Assembly: GCA_037952775.1 (NCBI GenBank)
Contig: JBANAY010000003.1
Location: 16,058,001-16,122,000 of the forward strand
DNA from: Clonostachys chloroleuca
Lineage: Eukaryota; Ascomycota; Sordariomycetes; Hypocreales; Bionectriaceae
Length of the DNA stretch: 64,000 bases
Direction of reading: 5' to 3'
Positions 1-14,761 of the stretch are shown in pieces (within the stretch, counting starts at the first letter, position 1; each line of letters begins with the position of its first letter). The notes under the pieces are model-generated. The model saw nothing but the letters and a program-made list of their open reading frames with translations, made no database searches and was not told the origin of the DNA. Both the position numbers and the translations under genes were made by a program.

Positions 1-779
1 CGCTGGTGGTTGAGACGCGGTGCTCGAGGGCGCCGCTGAGCTGGATGACGCCAAAGGCATCTTCACGAATGGAGACAGGTCCACGCTTGTTGAGTAGGTC
101 TGCAGATCTCACTGGTTAGAATTTGCGAGATGCCAAAACCGTCCAGTTTTCTCTTTCAAAACTTGCCGTATGCCGCATTGCCCGCGAGCTCAATCATAGC
201 CATAGTAATCGTTCGTTCTTCATTGTGCTCGCCTCCCAACAATTCATCCGCAACCAACTTCTCAAGCCGGCTCACCGTATACGTCTTGCCTGAGCCTGTC
301 TGGCCGTAGGCAAAGAGTGTGCCAATGCCACCGTTCTGTGGTGCCCAAGGCACCAATGGCTTCACGATATCAGTGTATACTTCCTCGGTGGTAGAGTCAG
401 GGCCATATGCACGATCAACGCGAAAGTCGGCTGACTACCCACATATAAAGAAGTAGTTAGTACAACAGATCTGTTTAAGAAAGAACTGGGTGAGAAATGT
501 ATTGTTTCATACCCGAAGCTCAGCCAGTCCTCGAACCGGTCTTTTCAGCTCGTGTATATCCAATACGCCCGGAACCGAGGGCCTAGGAAACACAGCCTGG
601 GGTAGGCCAAGGTCAAGTTCGTCTTTGAGCAAGACTCTAAGTCGAGCTGCCACAATCATGTTGGGATTCGCCTCGGTAGATCCCTGTGCGGAGGATCTCT
701 GCTTTGAGGCTGGCTGAGGTTTCCATCTTTGAACCAGCTTGTGAAAGCGGTCGACATTTTCTAGAATGTATTGATCCAT
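1..779 (-). CDS. Kinesin-13-like motor protein, N-terminal part (cut by window edge)
   Basis: Microtubule motor ATPase. Three exons are visible: 779-513, 434-167 and 99 to beyond position 1. The introns are 512-435 (GT..AG) and 166-100 (GC..AG); both joins keep frame. The spliced protein starts MDQYILENVDRFHKL, then shows the first motor strand (MIVAARLRVLL), FRVDRAYG, the P-loop GQTGSGKTYT and, across the second junction, AAYDLLNKRG followed by SIREDAFGVIQLSG. The order FRVDxAY / KPLV / FAYGQTGSGKT / YDLLN resembles the kinesin-13 (KIF2/MCAK) group, which depolymerises microtubule ends. The subfamily call is inference because switch I and II lie outside the window. The start is the first ATG in frame with the motor and follows an in-frame stop-rich leader. 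The 5' region is divergent from PIG-S. Confidence 0.85.
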
Positions 780-1409
780 CGTTTCTAAATTTCAGGTTGA
801 GAGGATAGTTGAATGCTTGGTTTGTATAGATATGAGACGATGGCACACTACCTAGGTATAGGAGTATATATCTAATACCCAGAATATTGCTGCCTGAATC
901 TAGGTGCACTTGAAACGGAGCGGTGAGATTTCGGGTTTCCTTCTCACCAATCTAATTATCAGATCAATGCCAAGTCATGCCGATTGTTGATTTTTATATT
1001 GCAGCCTGCTAGGCTTCTAGTTACACGGTTGCTGTAGTAATGGTGTGCTTACACAGCGAACATCCTTTCCATATATTGAACTCCTAGATGGGGTATCTGG
1101 AAGTCCCCTAGAGTGGAAGACGGTACAATGAGATGATAGGAGTCTGCTGTGCGATAAATAAGAAAGACGGCAGTACATTAGGTTTTCTGCGTGTCAGATC
1201 GAAGGAGAAGCAAATCCACCCTGATTATGCCCCTGAGGTGGGGAGCCGGGCGCTAAACTCAATTGGCGGCCGGTGGGGTTTGGGGATCTTCCAGGTGGGC
1301 TCAGGCCTGTAAGTTAGCTGCTGTAGGGCTTACGCTGGCCTGTGGCACTGGCGCCAGGCTGATCCATGGTCAAGGGGCGTGTCGCGTAGAATTCCATCGC
1401 CTGGGGAAA
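780..1409. other. Divergent intergenic region, kinesin / PIG-S
   Basis: Shared upstream region of two divergent genes, with no conserved reading frame. The reading frame upstream of the PIG-S ATG is open back to a TTG at 1263, but has no family similarity that I recognise. I see no clear TATA box. Confidence 0.5.
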
Positions 1410-3200
1410 ATGGACACTTCTCCCAGAAAAGCTCCCACCACCATCACCAACCGTTCGCTCGCTCCCTCGTCGACGATCCTCGTCCCAAACGTGCGCGCGA
1501 TGGCTCCTCCGCCATCAGGACCGACGCAGAAGGACACTGCATCGTCCGCTGCCGCATCCGAGTCTCCTGCTCCCGCCGCTCCCGCCGTCAAAGCCCCTCC
1601 CCCAGAGACGCCCACGGCCATCCGCCGCCGAAGCTACATCGTCCTGTCCTTCTGGCTGCTCGTTGTCTTCCTGGGTCTGCCATTCTGGTGGAAGACCACG
1701 ACCATCTATCGCGCCGACCTGCCACTGGATCGCATGCTAGAGTGGGCAGATGGAAAGGTATGCGCCACTCAATCCAACAGCTCTCCCTCATGGCTGACCG
1801 TTCTCCTCCCCTCGTGCTAGGCTTGCCGACCCGCCATCCCTATCCAAATCGCCGTCCATGCCGATTCTCTCCAGGAAGAAGAAGCCAACCATCTCGTTCG
1901 ACTGGCCCAGCATGCCATTGACGATCTCAACGACTTCTCTGGCCATCACCTGCGCCTCCAGCTTGCTCCCAGACAAGACCGTCCCCGCGAAGGCGAACAC
2001 AACCCCAAGTCCGCACTATCCATTCACTTGAAGCCCGGTGATGCCACGACTGCTGCACTCGATCCCTACCGCGCCGCCCTGGATATCACATACCCTCTAA
2101 ACAGCGTACCCCCGCTTCATTCCGCCTCGTCCATGCTTACAACATACATTGCAACCGAACTCCGGTCCACATTCGCCGAAGAGCAGTCCATCGTCTCTTA
2201 CCTTTTATCCGCTTCCTCCTCCCCGACCTCGAAACCAGCCGGTCTGAGCCCTGCCGTTATTGAAGCTTTGGAGAAGAGGGCAACCCGCGCTCTCCGATAT
2301 GCGCCCACCTATCACTTGACCTTCTCCCTCTTCACAGACGGACCCGCACCCACCACGTGGGATATCGATACCGCCATCAACGAATATATGAAGCCATTGC
2401 TGGATGTGCTTGGGCCGATTCACAACTTCACAATCGACACCCAGGTGCAGCTTTATGCTACACCCGGCGTGCAGTCACAGACCTTGACCAAGGACGACCT
2501 AGCATCTTTCATCAACGCAGCAGAATGGCCTCTCTCCCCATCGATTGGCGGTGCCCCGACCATCAATTTCCTTACCTTTATCGGCAACCAGACAATTGGC
2601 TTCCCCGATTCCGAGGGCCAGACATCACAATCCTGGATGATTCCTCAGTGGGGTACTGTGTACCTGCTCTCTCAACCTGACACCAACAGTCATGTACCCA
2701 AGGATGCGCTCCGCCAACCAATGCTCACCTTTGGCGGTCATCTGCTCACACTCCTTGGAACGCCCCAGTCTGGCTCCCTCCCACTGCGACTGTCCTCCTT
2801 ATCCCGCATTCGATCCGCAGACCTTCTACTTCGTGCCTCCGACACCCTTGGCTCGCTCGCGCGCCTTTCGCGGTCCCTCCCTTCGATCGCCATCCCTCGC
2901 AACGTTGCCGACGGTGTCGCCAAGAGTATTCGGCATCTCGAGGAAGCATGTGCCAGCCTTGGTAGCTCCGAGGCTCTATACCATGCCCGAATCGCCGAGG
3001 AGGAGGCCGAGAGAGCCTTCTTCGAGAAGAGCATGGTTGGGCAGCTTTACTTCCCCGACGAGCACAAGATTGCCGTCTATCTCCCGCTTCTGGGACCGGT
3101 AACAGTACCGCTCGTGATGGGGGCCATTAAGGAGATCAAGAGGCTACTTCAAGCGCGGAAACAGAGGGCCCAGGAGGCCAAAGAGAAGAAGAGCCAATGA
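1410..3200 (+). CDS. GPI17: GPI transamidase subunit PIG-S / Gpi17
   Basis: Subunit of the ER-membrane GPI transamidase, which attaches GPI anchors to proteins. Exons are 1410-1757 and 1821-3200, giving 575 aa; the 63-bp intron (GTATGC..CTAG) is in phase 0. The protein has the PIG-S layout: a Pro/Ala-rich cytosolic N-terminus, one membrane segment at about residues 75-94 (SYIVLSFWLLVVFLGLPFWW), a long lumenal domain, and a second membrane segment near residues 535-554 (LLGPVTVPLVMGAI) followed by a basic, Lys-rich tail. The hydrophobic segment followed by WKTT.IYRA.LP is a strong family marker. The start at 1410 is chosen because the frame upstream has only a TTG start and no similarity. The 3' neighbour on the same strand is separated by 455 bp. 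Confidence 0.92.
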
Positions 3201-3655
3201 AGAGCTGGGTACGAAGAGGTAATGAAACTTTTGCCATGTCATACGTATTAGATATCACACAAGAGGCAGGATTACGAAAATTAGACAATTAAAAAAAATT
3301 CAATTGCATAACCTTTTACGTCCCTCTATCGTATCACATGTTCATTCTTTATCACAACCGAGTGTCAGCTCGCCAGAGAGCTCTATGCCGACCCAACCCG
3401 AGCTCCCTTGGAGGTAATTTAGGTGCCCGATAAGGAGCCTAAATGACGTCGCATTCCGTTTTCCCTTGTCCCACTCCCCAACCGAAAGCGATAAGCTTGC
3501 AACAGATAAGCTTGCAACAACTTCTGCTCTAAGACTTTCCGGAGTTTTGGAGCAAACTCCAGCGTCCGTTCAGCAAAAGCACAAAACCTCAGCCATCTCC
3601 TGACAGTCCCGTCCATTGCCAGGAGTGATCCCATCATGCTACAGACACTGAAGCA
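3201..3655. other. Intergenic region, PIG-S to alpha/beta hydrolase
   Basis: A 3' untranslated region followed by the promoter of the next plus-strand gene. There is an A-rich stretch around 3280-3300 (a run of A after ttagacaatt). No gene is recognised. Confidence 0.4.
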
Positions 3656-4898
3656 ATGCATCTGCCTGACCCCGCCCTGACATTTACCCTGCCGAGCTTA
3701 CACGACAACCTCACTCTCAACTGCCGCATCTACCACCCTCTCGGCCTCGCGGCATCCAACTCGGCAGCCGGATGGCGCCCCAAACATGCCGCCGTGTTGG
3801 GCCATCCCTACGCGCCCCTAGGGGGAGCTACGATGATCCTGTGCTGGAGGAGGCGGCGGCGCATCTCGTACGCGCTGGCTTCGTTGTCGCGACATTCAAC
3901 TTCAGGTTGGCCACACCTACCCAGGCCTTTGGTCTTGCGATTTGAAAGCTATTCAATTGCCTAGAAATATCTCTTTGCTAAATATTTGGATTGACAGAGG
4001 AGCTGCGAACTCGGAAGGCCGTACATCATGGTCTGCGAAGCCCGAACGTGAAGACTACACGACCTTGGTTGGATTTCTTACCTACTACATACATTACCTC
4101 GACAACCAGGAATCGAGATCGCAGAACCCCGGCAGTCCTATCCTTCTGATGGGAGGGTACTCGTACGGAGCCATGATCACGACGCAAATCCCTCCGCTGT
4201 CCTCCATTCTCGCCCAGTTCACATCCCCATCTATCGCATCGACCCCCGGCCTGCTCCGAGCACGAGCCGAGAGCTTGGGCACCCAGCAGAGGGAACTCCT
4301 ACAAATGTACTCCGGGAGACGCAGCCTCAGAGTCGGAGAGTGCAGCAGCCCCCGGAAGAGCCACGACAGCCGGAGGAGCTTCTCCCTCGACGACGCAGAG
4401 GAGAAGCTGCGCAAGGGTGTCCAAGACTTCATCGCCAAAACGCGGCACCACCACCACCGCCCTGCCGCCCCGGCGTCCGCCATTGACGGGAAAACCGACC
4501 CGCCAGCTGCAGAGGCGCCCGCAGAGGATGCTACGTTGCAGCCGCTTCCAGATCTCCTGAGGCCGTCTGCGGCCTACCTCTTGATCTCCCCGCTCCAGGG
4601 ACTCGTCTCGAACCTCGCCACCATGTCGCGCAGCCCCGGCAGCTCGCTTGCGGAGGGCAAGCTGCGGCACAATCCCACCCTGGCTATTTATGGCGACCAC
4701 GATGTTTTTGTTCCGGTTGGGAAGCTGCGCGGGTGGGTGGATCGCATGCAGGGCGCGGAGGGTTCGCGGTTCCGAGGCGAGGAGATTAGCGGCGCGGGTC
4801 ACTTCTGGGTAGAGCACGGCGTCTTTAGTCGGATGGGAGAGTTGGTGTCGCAGTTTTCGAGGGAGGTTATCAGTGACGAAATGACGGAGACTCGATGA
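3656..4898 (+). CDS. Alpha/beta hydrolase, frame broken by one missing G
   Basis: Probable serine hydrolase of the alpha/beta fold; substrate unknown. Exons are 3656-3905 and 3998-4898, with an intron GTTGGC..GACAG in phase 2. After the HPYAPLGG segment the conserved continuation SYDDPVLEEAAAHL is found in another frame. One extra G in the G5 run at 3821-3825 would join them and give 383 aa with no internal stop. Numbering on that basis: nucleophile elbow GYSYG with Ser139, acid in YGDHDVF near 317-319, and His352 in GAGHFW. A long, low-complexity insert with a His run (KTRHHHHRP) separates the nucleophile from the Asp. No signal peptide, so probably cytosolic. I regard the break as a likely sequencing error rather than a dead gene, because both halves remain well conserved. 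Confidence 0.8.
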
Positions 4899-5149
4899 TT
4901 CTGTTGGTGATGGAGCCTCCCCCTTTTTTGGTTTGTCTGGGGAACATTCAACAAGCGTGGCGTTAGGAGGAGACTTGATAGTTCGTTCATATTTACATCG
5001 TGACAGAGCGGTTGCTTGGGCCTTGTTTGCTACGTATCTAGATGCGGATCACGGCTGCTTGATACAGTTGGATTCTACTAACTCCTAGGGTATCTATGTA
5101 TTCTCCCATGGCGAGGCAAAACCTGCCATCACAAACTGGCGAAACCTCT

Positions 5150-6840
5150 TTACGCCACTTCCTTATTAACAACCTCCTCGACCTTCCTCTCGAGAGACTC
5201 GCCGGTCTTGAACTTGGACATATCCATGGTGGGGACGAACCAAGGAGCCTCGGTGAAGAGATATCGCATCTCCTCAAGAGGTCGCCTGGCGGTCTCGGGA
5301 AGGAAGGCCCAGAAGAAGAGGGCGTTGGTGAAGTTACAGACCTGGGATCGTTAGTTATCACTAAAGCTACTGCTTTTACAAAGGGGCAGGACTTACAATG
5401 AAGAGGATGTACCAGCGCCAGCCGATTCCGCCCTTGTCGTCGAGAGCGACGGAAGTGGTCTGGCCGATCATGGTGTTGAATGCAAACGAGGTCATGCAGC
5501 CGATGGACACGCCCTTGCTTCGCGTCTTGGTGTCGAAGATCTCGGCGGGAATGATCCAGGAGAGCGGGCCGCTGGTGGCGCTGAAGCAGAAGTTGTACAG
5601 CCAGGTGACGACGATGAAACCCCAAGCGGCGGCTCCCGCGCCGACCTCCTGGGAGCCGGGCGGGTACTTGGCGAGAAGGACGGTGGCGATGATGAAGGTG
5701 ATGCCGTTGCCGACATTTCCGATGATGAGGGGCCAGCGGCGGCCGAACTTGTCAACGAACATCATGCAGAGGAACTGGGCGACGAGGGCCAGCACGCTGG
5801 AGATGGCCTGGTATTTGAGGGAATCGTCGGCGGAGATACCGATCTTGGCGTAGATCTTGACCGAGTAGTACTGGATGGCGCTCACGCCCGTCATCTGGGT
5901 GCTGGCCTGCATGGCGCAGGCGAGGAAGAGGCGGCGCAGGCAGCTCTTGTCCTTGAACAGCTCCATGTAGCTCCCGGCCGCCTGCTCCCTGTCGATGGAG
6001 ATACTCTCCTGGACCTGGGCGAACTCGGCGCGGACGAAGGCGTCGTTCTCGTCGCCGGCGGCGTGGAGGCTGGCGAGGATTTTGAGCCCCTCAGCCTCCT
6101 TTCCGTGGGCGATCAGCCAACGGGGAGATTCGGGGAAGAGGAGGATGAGGAGACCGAGGATGGCGCCCGGGATGATTTGGATACCCAGAGAAACTTGCCA
6201 CTGTCGAGCATCGTGGAAGCTAATGTAAGTACCTGTTATGTAGTCTTGTCAGTAATCGAAAACGATGAGTTGCGGAAATGGGTGCTTGAATTCGAGACAT
6301 ACCCCATGAGATCCAAGCAGCGCACAAAGCACCAATGCCCACATGAACTGCTGCAGACCAGTGACAAGACCACGGATGCTGGGGTGGCACAGCTCAGCCT
6401 GGTAGACGGGGACGATCATGGTGGTGAAGCCGACACCGACACCGGCGAAGGCGCGGCCAGAGTAGAGGTAGTTGATGGTTTGGGCACCGGTCTGCAGGCC
6501 ACCGCCGAGGCAGAAGATGAGGGCACCGATCATGATTGTCCATTTGCGGCCGAGTCTGTCACTGGTAGGACCAGCGAGTGCGGCGCCGACGAAGGCTCCT
6601 CCTGTAAAGGCTGATACGACAGCTCCGCTTCGTGATGGTTAGCTGGGTTTGTCTACCACGGCGAAGATGCAAATGTATATAATGAACGTACATCTCTTTG
6701 GAGTCGTCTCCAAACTTGGAGATGAAGTCGGGAGACGCAATGGCCGAGGCAATAACACCGAGATCATAGCCGTAGAGCAGAGACCCGATGGATGCGAAGA
6801 CGCATACCAGGAACTGGTATACCTTAGGGCTGAGAGCCAT
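5150..6840 (-). CDS. MFS sugar transporter, frame broken once
   Basis: Twelve-helix sugar porter of the major facilitator superfamily, plasma membrane, sugar/H+ symport by family. Exons: 6840-6692, 6627-6303, 6232-5397, 5341-5150; introns 64, 70 and 55 bp. Motifs in order: YGYDLGVIAS in helix 1, GPTSDRLGRKWT after helix 2, PESPRWLI before the central loop, QQ-type helix 7 region (ASTQMTGVSAIQYYS), DKFGRRWPL, and PETARRPLEEM after helix 12. In exon 2 the frame changes after LQQFM: the expected helix (VGIGALCAAWISWG) reads one base off near 6338-6344, so one base seems missing; the restored length is 500 aa. The start codon is the first ATG before helix 1. It is divergent from the GH51 gene, which suggests import of the sugar that GH51 releases. 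L-arabinose is a guess. Confidence 0.85.
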
Positions 6841-7814
6841 GGTGGATGTTTTTCTCCTCTGAGTTGTGGAACCAGGAAAAGAGAATGCTGCGGTTTCAGA
6901 ACAGCGTTGCACTTGAGGGGGGAAGATCACAACTTATATCTGATTCCAGCCGGCTGGGAAGGGCTCGTCTGTTCCGGGAAGCTCGTCTCATTTCTCCATC
7001 GCCTGCGCGCGAATTGACCAGTCTCGTCGCGCGCTTCAGAGGGACCATGCTCGGCATCTAATTCTCCCTTGGCCTCAGACGCGAACGGGGCATCTGTATA
7101 CCGAGCGACGGTGACATGCTCCCACGCCCATTCGATGCTTTGGGGCCCCGAGCTGGACCGGGGCCCCAGCCGGAGACCAGGACCGGTTTGACGAGCTGCT
7201 CTGAGTGGCGCCAAGCTTTCCGGGGGTTGGGACGGGGCATTTCCCATCTGGTGGATGGGGGGAGAGATGGTCTCGTGGTGAGGAGACGGGTCTGGCTCTC
7301 CTGGAAGCGCTCCAATCACACCGTGACGCCTCTGGTGGTGGACCTCACCGTGGAAGAGCGCGCAAACCAGAGGCAAGAGACGCAAATTTCAGAGCTTTCA
7401 AGAGGGGACTGACCTCCGAGGACCCGTTCTGAGCGCCGCTTTTTCGGCGGGGGCGCGGTTTCGTCTGGTCGTCGTGATACACAGTTGGAGGTGAGTTAGT
7501 CGCAGCTCGAGGGCGGGCGATATGACATGATTCACATGAACGAGCCAAGGTGCAGATTAAGTGGACAAGCGGCGAGTATTGAAAACACGACCTGCTGGTC
7601 CCCAATTTCTCATTCATCTTCCCGTCCTTCAATACAGTCCGCATCTGGAGTCCCTCCTCTCCTCTTGCTCCATCTACTCTGCATCTCACAACTCTCGCCT
7701 CCTCCCCTCTTCTTCTCCCAACTACAGCTTCTATCTTTCACAGGGCGGCCGAGTTGAAAGGACGTCTGGGTTCACCAGCTCACCTGTCTACTGAGAAGCC
7801 AGGCCATAGCAGCC
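6841..7814. promoter_or_regulatory. Divergent promoter between sugar transporter and GH51
   Basis: A 974-bp region between two start codons. It holds a perfect inverted repeat (TGGGGCCCCG, 8-bp spacer, CGGGGCCCCA) at 7141-7168. Three sites match the CreA consensus SYGGRG: CCGGGG at 7158-7163 (inside the repeat) and 7220-7225, and GCGGGG at 7447-7452. A pyrimidine-rich tract (about 7600-7740) precedes the GH51 start, as is common in fungal promoters. Shared glucose repression of both genes is inference. The small open frames here have no similarity that I recognise. Confidence 0.5.
7141..7168. repeat. Perfect 10-bp GC-rich inverted repeat
   Basis: The arms 7141-7150 and 7159-7168 are exact reverse complements, and each arm is itself nearly palindromic around GGGGCCCC. 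The spacer is 8 bp. It lies about 300 bp upstream of the transporter ATG and 650 bp upstream of the GH51 ATG. It may be an operator for a dimeric regulator or a pair of overlapping CreA sites. Confidence 0.6.
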
Positions 7815-10190
<2,376 letters not shown>

Positions 10191-12557
10191 AAGCCGCCAT
10201 GACTTGAGACATCAGAGTGTGTTTTTGCGGCACGGGCATTGGGCTGTCGTGGGGAAGGGAAAAGATGCGATCAAAGGTCGGTGCATGGTGGGGCGAAACG
10301 GGCTGGGATAGGGTATCATAGATCCTGCTGTTGGTTCATTCATGCGGGATCAGACGTTGGGCGTATGACTGCATAGACATTTTGGGTAGAAAGAGGGCCG
10401 TTATGACAGATAAAGCAAGACAAGAATAATCTCGACGCCTCGATGCAATAAACGTTACAAGCTTGACCAACGATATGGCGGCAGAGGGTCTGAAAATGGA
10501 GAATGATCAGACATCAGCCCAGCCCGTCATCGTCTCATGCAAGGCAGGACGAGGCTGGGCGCGTAGCCAGCCGAACTGTGTGTTGATGTGCAATTCCGTG
10601 TCAGCAAAAACAAGACACGGCAGAGAGATAGGGGGAAAGGACTGGAAGCAAGAATCAGATGGTAGCTGGCGCAGAGCCGCACAATGAGGCACAGAAGCAA
10701 CATGACGCAAAGACCAGACCGGCTAGACCATGCGAGAATGATATGCAGAGCAAATGTTGTTGGCTGCGTAGGGGGGCCGTACCTCTTTTACTTTATTCAA
10801 GACCGGACTCCACCTGGAAACCGACCTAGCATATCTCAACCTGCCTTTATGAGAGGCAATGCCATGGCCCCTGGAATTGCAAGCGCCGAAGTCGAATTAG
10901 CCATGGGTATCTCCCTCCCGGCTTCATCTTACTTGTGGAAAGCGAGAGAGACAGCTGGCGATGTCGAGCTGCCGCTGGTGTTTTCATCGAGCGCCAATGG
11001 GATGGAACCCTGGACCCACTGAAGGATCTGAAAATAGATGAGCTAGTCCTATTTAGGGCTGCCCACAAGGCTGGCACCAATCAGAAATGCGGTACGTACC
11101 CCAGTACGTACCATCTCGTCTAAACGCGCGCTTCTAGAAATGGAGGCCCCAGTTTCGCCCCACATAGACCAATCACGGCCCGCAGCCCTTCACGACTGCC
11201 GTCCTCCTTGAGGCTTCTCGGCTGCACTCAACACCACACACTGGACGGTTATTTCCCTTGGCACAGGACTGGTTCCTTTTGACATCATCGGGAAGCTCTG
11301 CATGAGGTAGCTTGGTACAGAGAAACTTCTGCTGCAAGCCCGCGGCAGTCTGCTGCTACTGATGCAGCCTTGCTGGGTACCGCCAGCTTGCCAGGCCCTC
11401 TTGTCCAATCTCGACACTCCATCTCGCTGCTCAAGACGCAGAATGCAATGCAGAGATCCCCTCTCATTTCCTTTTTACTCTTTTTTTAACCTTCCACGTA
11501 TTTTCCGCGCTTCCATACAGTAGCCCGGATCAAGGTTATCAGGTGTTCTTGATCAGGGCGGAGCTCATCGTGCTTTTCGGTCGATCATATGGCGCCTGTT
11601 CCATCGCTTGCTTGTTTCGAAAGAGGCTCGTACATACACACGCGCACCCACACGATACCACACGACTCAGTGGGGAGTACAGGCAAGCCCAAGACCTGCC
11701 TCGTTTCATCTCCCGCCTTGACAGCTAGCCGCTATCTCAACCCTCCCAGGCTCTTGACCTGAGTTCCTCCACTTTCGTCCTTCCCCTCCTCCACAGTAGT
11801 AGTTCGAGGTAGGTCAACATGGGCCAATCTTCGTAGCCGCCGTCGTTCATGACCCGGAGCAGTCCACTTAGCCGCCCGAGCACAGGCCTTTTCCTCTGGC
11901 GACCAATATCGTCGACCCATTCTGCTGAGATTGAATCTTTTAGACACACGGTTACCGTTTCATTTCCCAATTGAGCTCTAGGATGCTGTTTCAAGGGCTG
12001 AAGCACGCATGTACCGGAATAGACCATATCCTATCCTCGACGTCTTGGAAGCTATGGGACTCTTCATCCTTAAAGCAGGCCGATGTCCGCGGCCAGGAGG
12101 TTTTCATTTCCCTTCCTCAAACACATCTTCCTTGCTTCAGAGCCAGTCAATCAACATTTCCTTTTTCGTCTCGTTTCTTTCCTAGTATTTCCTTGGTCAT
12201 ACTTTCCTCTGTCTTTCCTATCCGTCAACCGGTTCATCATCTCCTACTCTCATGCTGTCTTTGTTCTTCTCCTAGTTCAGATTCGGTGTTTTTCCCAGAG
12301 CGATACCCCGGCAGATTGATTGGGCCCATCCCCAGAGTGACCACTTTCCTCGGCCATTTTGGAAGACCAATCCAGCTTCCCTGTTCTTTGAGTTTCATAC
12401 TCGTCTAATCATCACGTTGCACTCCGTTTGAGATTCTAGAGTCACGCTGTCTGGCACAGCTTCCTAGGACTTCAAACCGATCCTCTCGTTGGATCTGACC
12501 TGTTTCAAATCATTATACACACATCCACCTGCTTACCGTCTTCCAACCCTCTCCACC
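10191..12557. other. Long intergenic region upstream of Myb-like gene
   Basis: About 2.4 kb with no recognisable protein. The last kilobase is pyrimidine-rich (notably 11400-11500 and 12100-12400), which suggests a long promoter or 5' leader for the Myb-like gene. Several short open frames are present there and could be upstream ORFs if transcribed; none is conserved to my knowledge. Confidence 0.4.
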
Positions 12558-13723
12558 ATGGCCAGGCACACTCGCTCGAGTAGCCGACAGAGCTACCCTC
12601 AGCATCTCCCCGTTGAGCTGGAGCCATCCCCCTTATCCCCAATTTCTCCAATGTACAACCAGCAGCGCATGACCCTTCCCCCCGCCGGATACTACACCAT
12701 GCCTCCCACCACTGCTGCTGGCTCGTCCTCCATGGCTCTTGGAGCCCCTCAAGCCCCTCCCATGCCTGGACCATCCTACGAGGAGGTCTACGCTGGCACG
12801 GCCGCACCCCCAATGCCCCTCCCTCCGTCCCACCGCCCCAGCTCTGGTGCTTGGTCGGTGAGTGACGACCACCAACTCCTGGCCGCCAGGGCCCAGGGCC
12901 TGAACTGGGCCCAGATCAAGGAGCTCTACTTCCCCAAGAAGACTGGCAACGCCTGCCGCAAGCGCCACGAGCGCCTCTCCGAGAGGCGAGACGCCGATGA
13001 CTGGGACAACAGAAAGTTCCAGCGCATGGCCAAGGAGTATCTTGCCATGCGCAGGGAAATCTGGGCTCCCCTCGCTGCACGAACCGGCGAGAAATGGCAA
13101 GTTGTCGAGCAGAAGGTATGCAAACCTCTCATCACATCCTGCCCTCCCCCTTTTTCCCCCTTTTCGATCCTGGCGCTGACACATAATCACCCAATGGGCA
13201 GTGCATGTCCAGCGGCATCAAGAACATTCAGAGCGCTGCTCGCGCAGGAACGCGCAATGAACGTCTGAGCCAGAACCATCTCGCTTCTGGCCAACCTCTT
13301 ACAGGGTATGACGACGACAGCGGCATTTCCGGAATCGGCCTGACGCCCATTGATCAAATAGACGCATCCTATAATAGTCCTGAGACCACCTCCCCCTCCT
13401 CCGACGACCAGCACTACCACCACCAGCAGCACCGCCATCAGCGCTCGTCTCGCCACCTCCACGCTTCCTCCCACCACGCCGCCATGGCTGCCCCGAACAT
13501 GCCCATGCAGGCCCTCGGTCCCGGTCCCAGCGGTGCCTACTTGGGCCCGTTTGGCCTGGAACCCGGCTATGGCAACATGGCACCCAGCCAGCACCGCTAC
13601 TCGTCCAGTGTCAGCTCAACAGCAAGCGCCGGGCATGGGTACGGGAACGGAAGCCAGAGCGATACCAGCCCGTACATGGCCAGCCAGCGGTTGCCGAGCT
13701 CGAACGGTAGAAGACATCACTAG
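12558..13723 (+). CDS. Myb/SANT-like DNA-binding protein
   Basis: Probable nuclear DNA-binding protein. Exons 12558-13115 and 13202-13723, intron 86 bp in phase 0, 359 aa. The N-terminal 90 residues are Pro/Ser/Met-rich. A Myb/SANT-like module follows at about residues 95-145, with regularly spaced Trp (WSVSDDHQLLAARAQGLNW and FPKKTGNACRKRHERL). This is the usual form of a fungal single-repeat Myb domain, and a second helical segment (KEYLAMRREIWAPLAA) comes after it. The C-terminal half is low complexity with His and Ser runs. The start at 12558 has a good context (CACCATGG). The reading frame upstream lacks an ATG and is probably leader. Target genes are unknown. Confidence 0.8.
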
Positions 13724-14761
13724 ACTGCTATCGTCCATACATTTTCGCTTTGTCCCCCGCCGGGAGGGGAGCAGTCTCATCGCTAAGATCCGAAAACCTA
13801 CTTATTACATTGTTCAGGTTTTTTTTTTATCTTATTTTTCCTTGGTCTATTAAACTTTCCTATTGTTTATTTCTTTATATCCTTGTTTCTTTCTTACGTC
13901 TGTCGATGCGCCATGAAGTCGTTTACAATTGTCATTCCCCTTTGTCCGCATCTCCGAGTTTTATTTCCTTTTTACTTTTTTTTTGTCCCGCCTCTCTATT
14001 TGTCTTTTCTATTGTCTGGTTTTTTCAGTTGCATCTTTCAGCAACACGGAGTTTCTGGCGAATACTTGCTGCCATTTGTTCTGGATGAATCCTTATACAC
14101 ATACCATCACTCCTTTGACAAAAACCGGGTCGACGGACTCCGGAGGCTTCTTGATCCCCGAGCCCGTCACGAGGAAGAGGGGGCCCTAATTAATTTTTCT
14201 GGTTACACTATACTGGTATTTTATACTACCTAGATCAAAAACACTCCTTTTAATTTTGCCTGCGAATCCCCTTCCCCTTTTGCTTTCTTAGCGCTAGTTT
14301 TTTTCTCCTCCCCGCTGGCTTGGATTAGCCGTACTAATGGAGGGGGTTAGAAGGGGGAAGCAGTGTTTAAAATATGTGCGAAACGAAAAACACGAAGTGT
14401 TTATTGGGGGATACATAGACATTGAAGGCGTACCGAGTTTGGGAGTTAGTTTGGTTGTTCTTGAGACGCATGAGAAAAAAAAGCAGGTAGAAGCGAAAGT
14501 GCTATACAAAATAGAAGTTGCGATTACCGTCGTTCGGAAAGCACCGTATGCTATGTGTCCTCTATACAAATAAATCAATCATGGACATCTGTCTTGTCTT
14601 TTTCCCACCCTCGCCATGCTCATCTACCTTTTGAATGAAAGGACACAGTGGATATATAATCATCTCTCCACACCAGTGACTTGAAGGAAAACCCATGACT
14701 ACATCGTACAGATAGAATACATGCAAAATGAACAAGTCCAAAGACTGTTGCGTCCACTGCG
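13724..14761. other. Convergent 3' region, Myb-like gene / COX10
   Basis: T-rich 3' region between two converging genes, with T runs of 8-9 near 13818 and 13977. Open frames here are hydrophobic only because of poly-pyrimidine codons. I see no gene. Confidence 0.5.

Noticed and set aside
1263..1409. N-terminal extension of PIG-S from TTG 1263
   Set aside because: No ATG, no family similarity; the ATG at 1410 gives the normal N-terminus.
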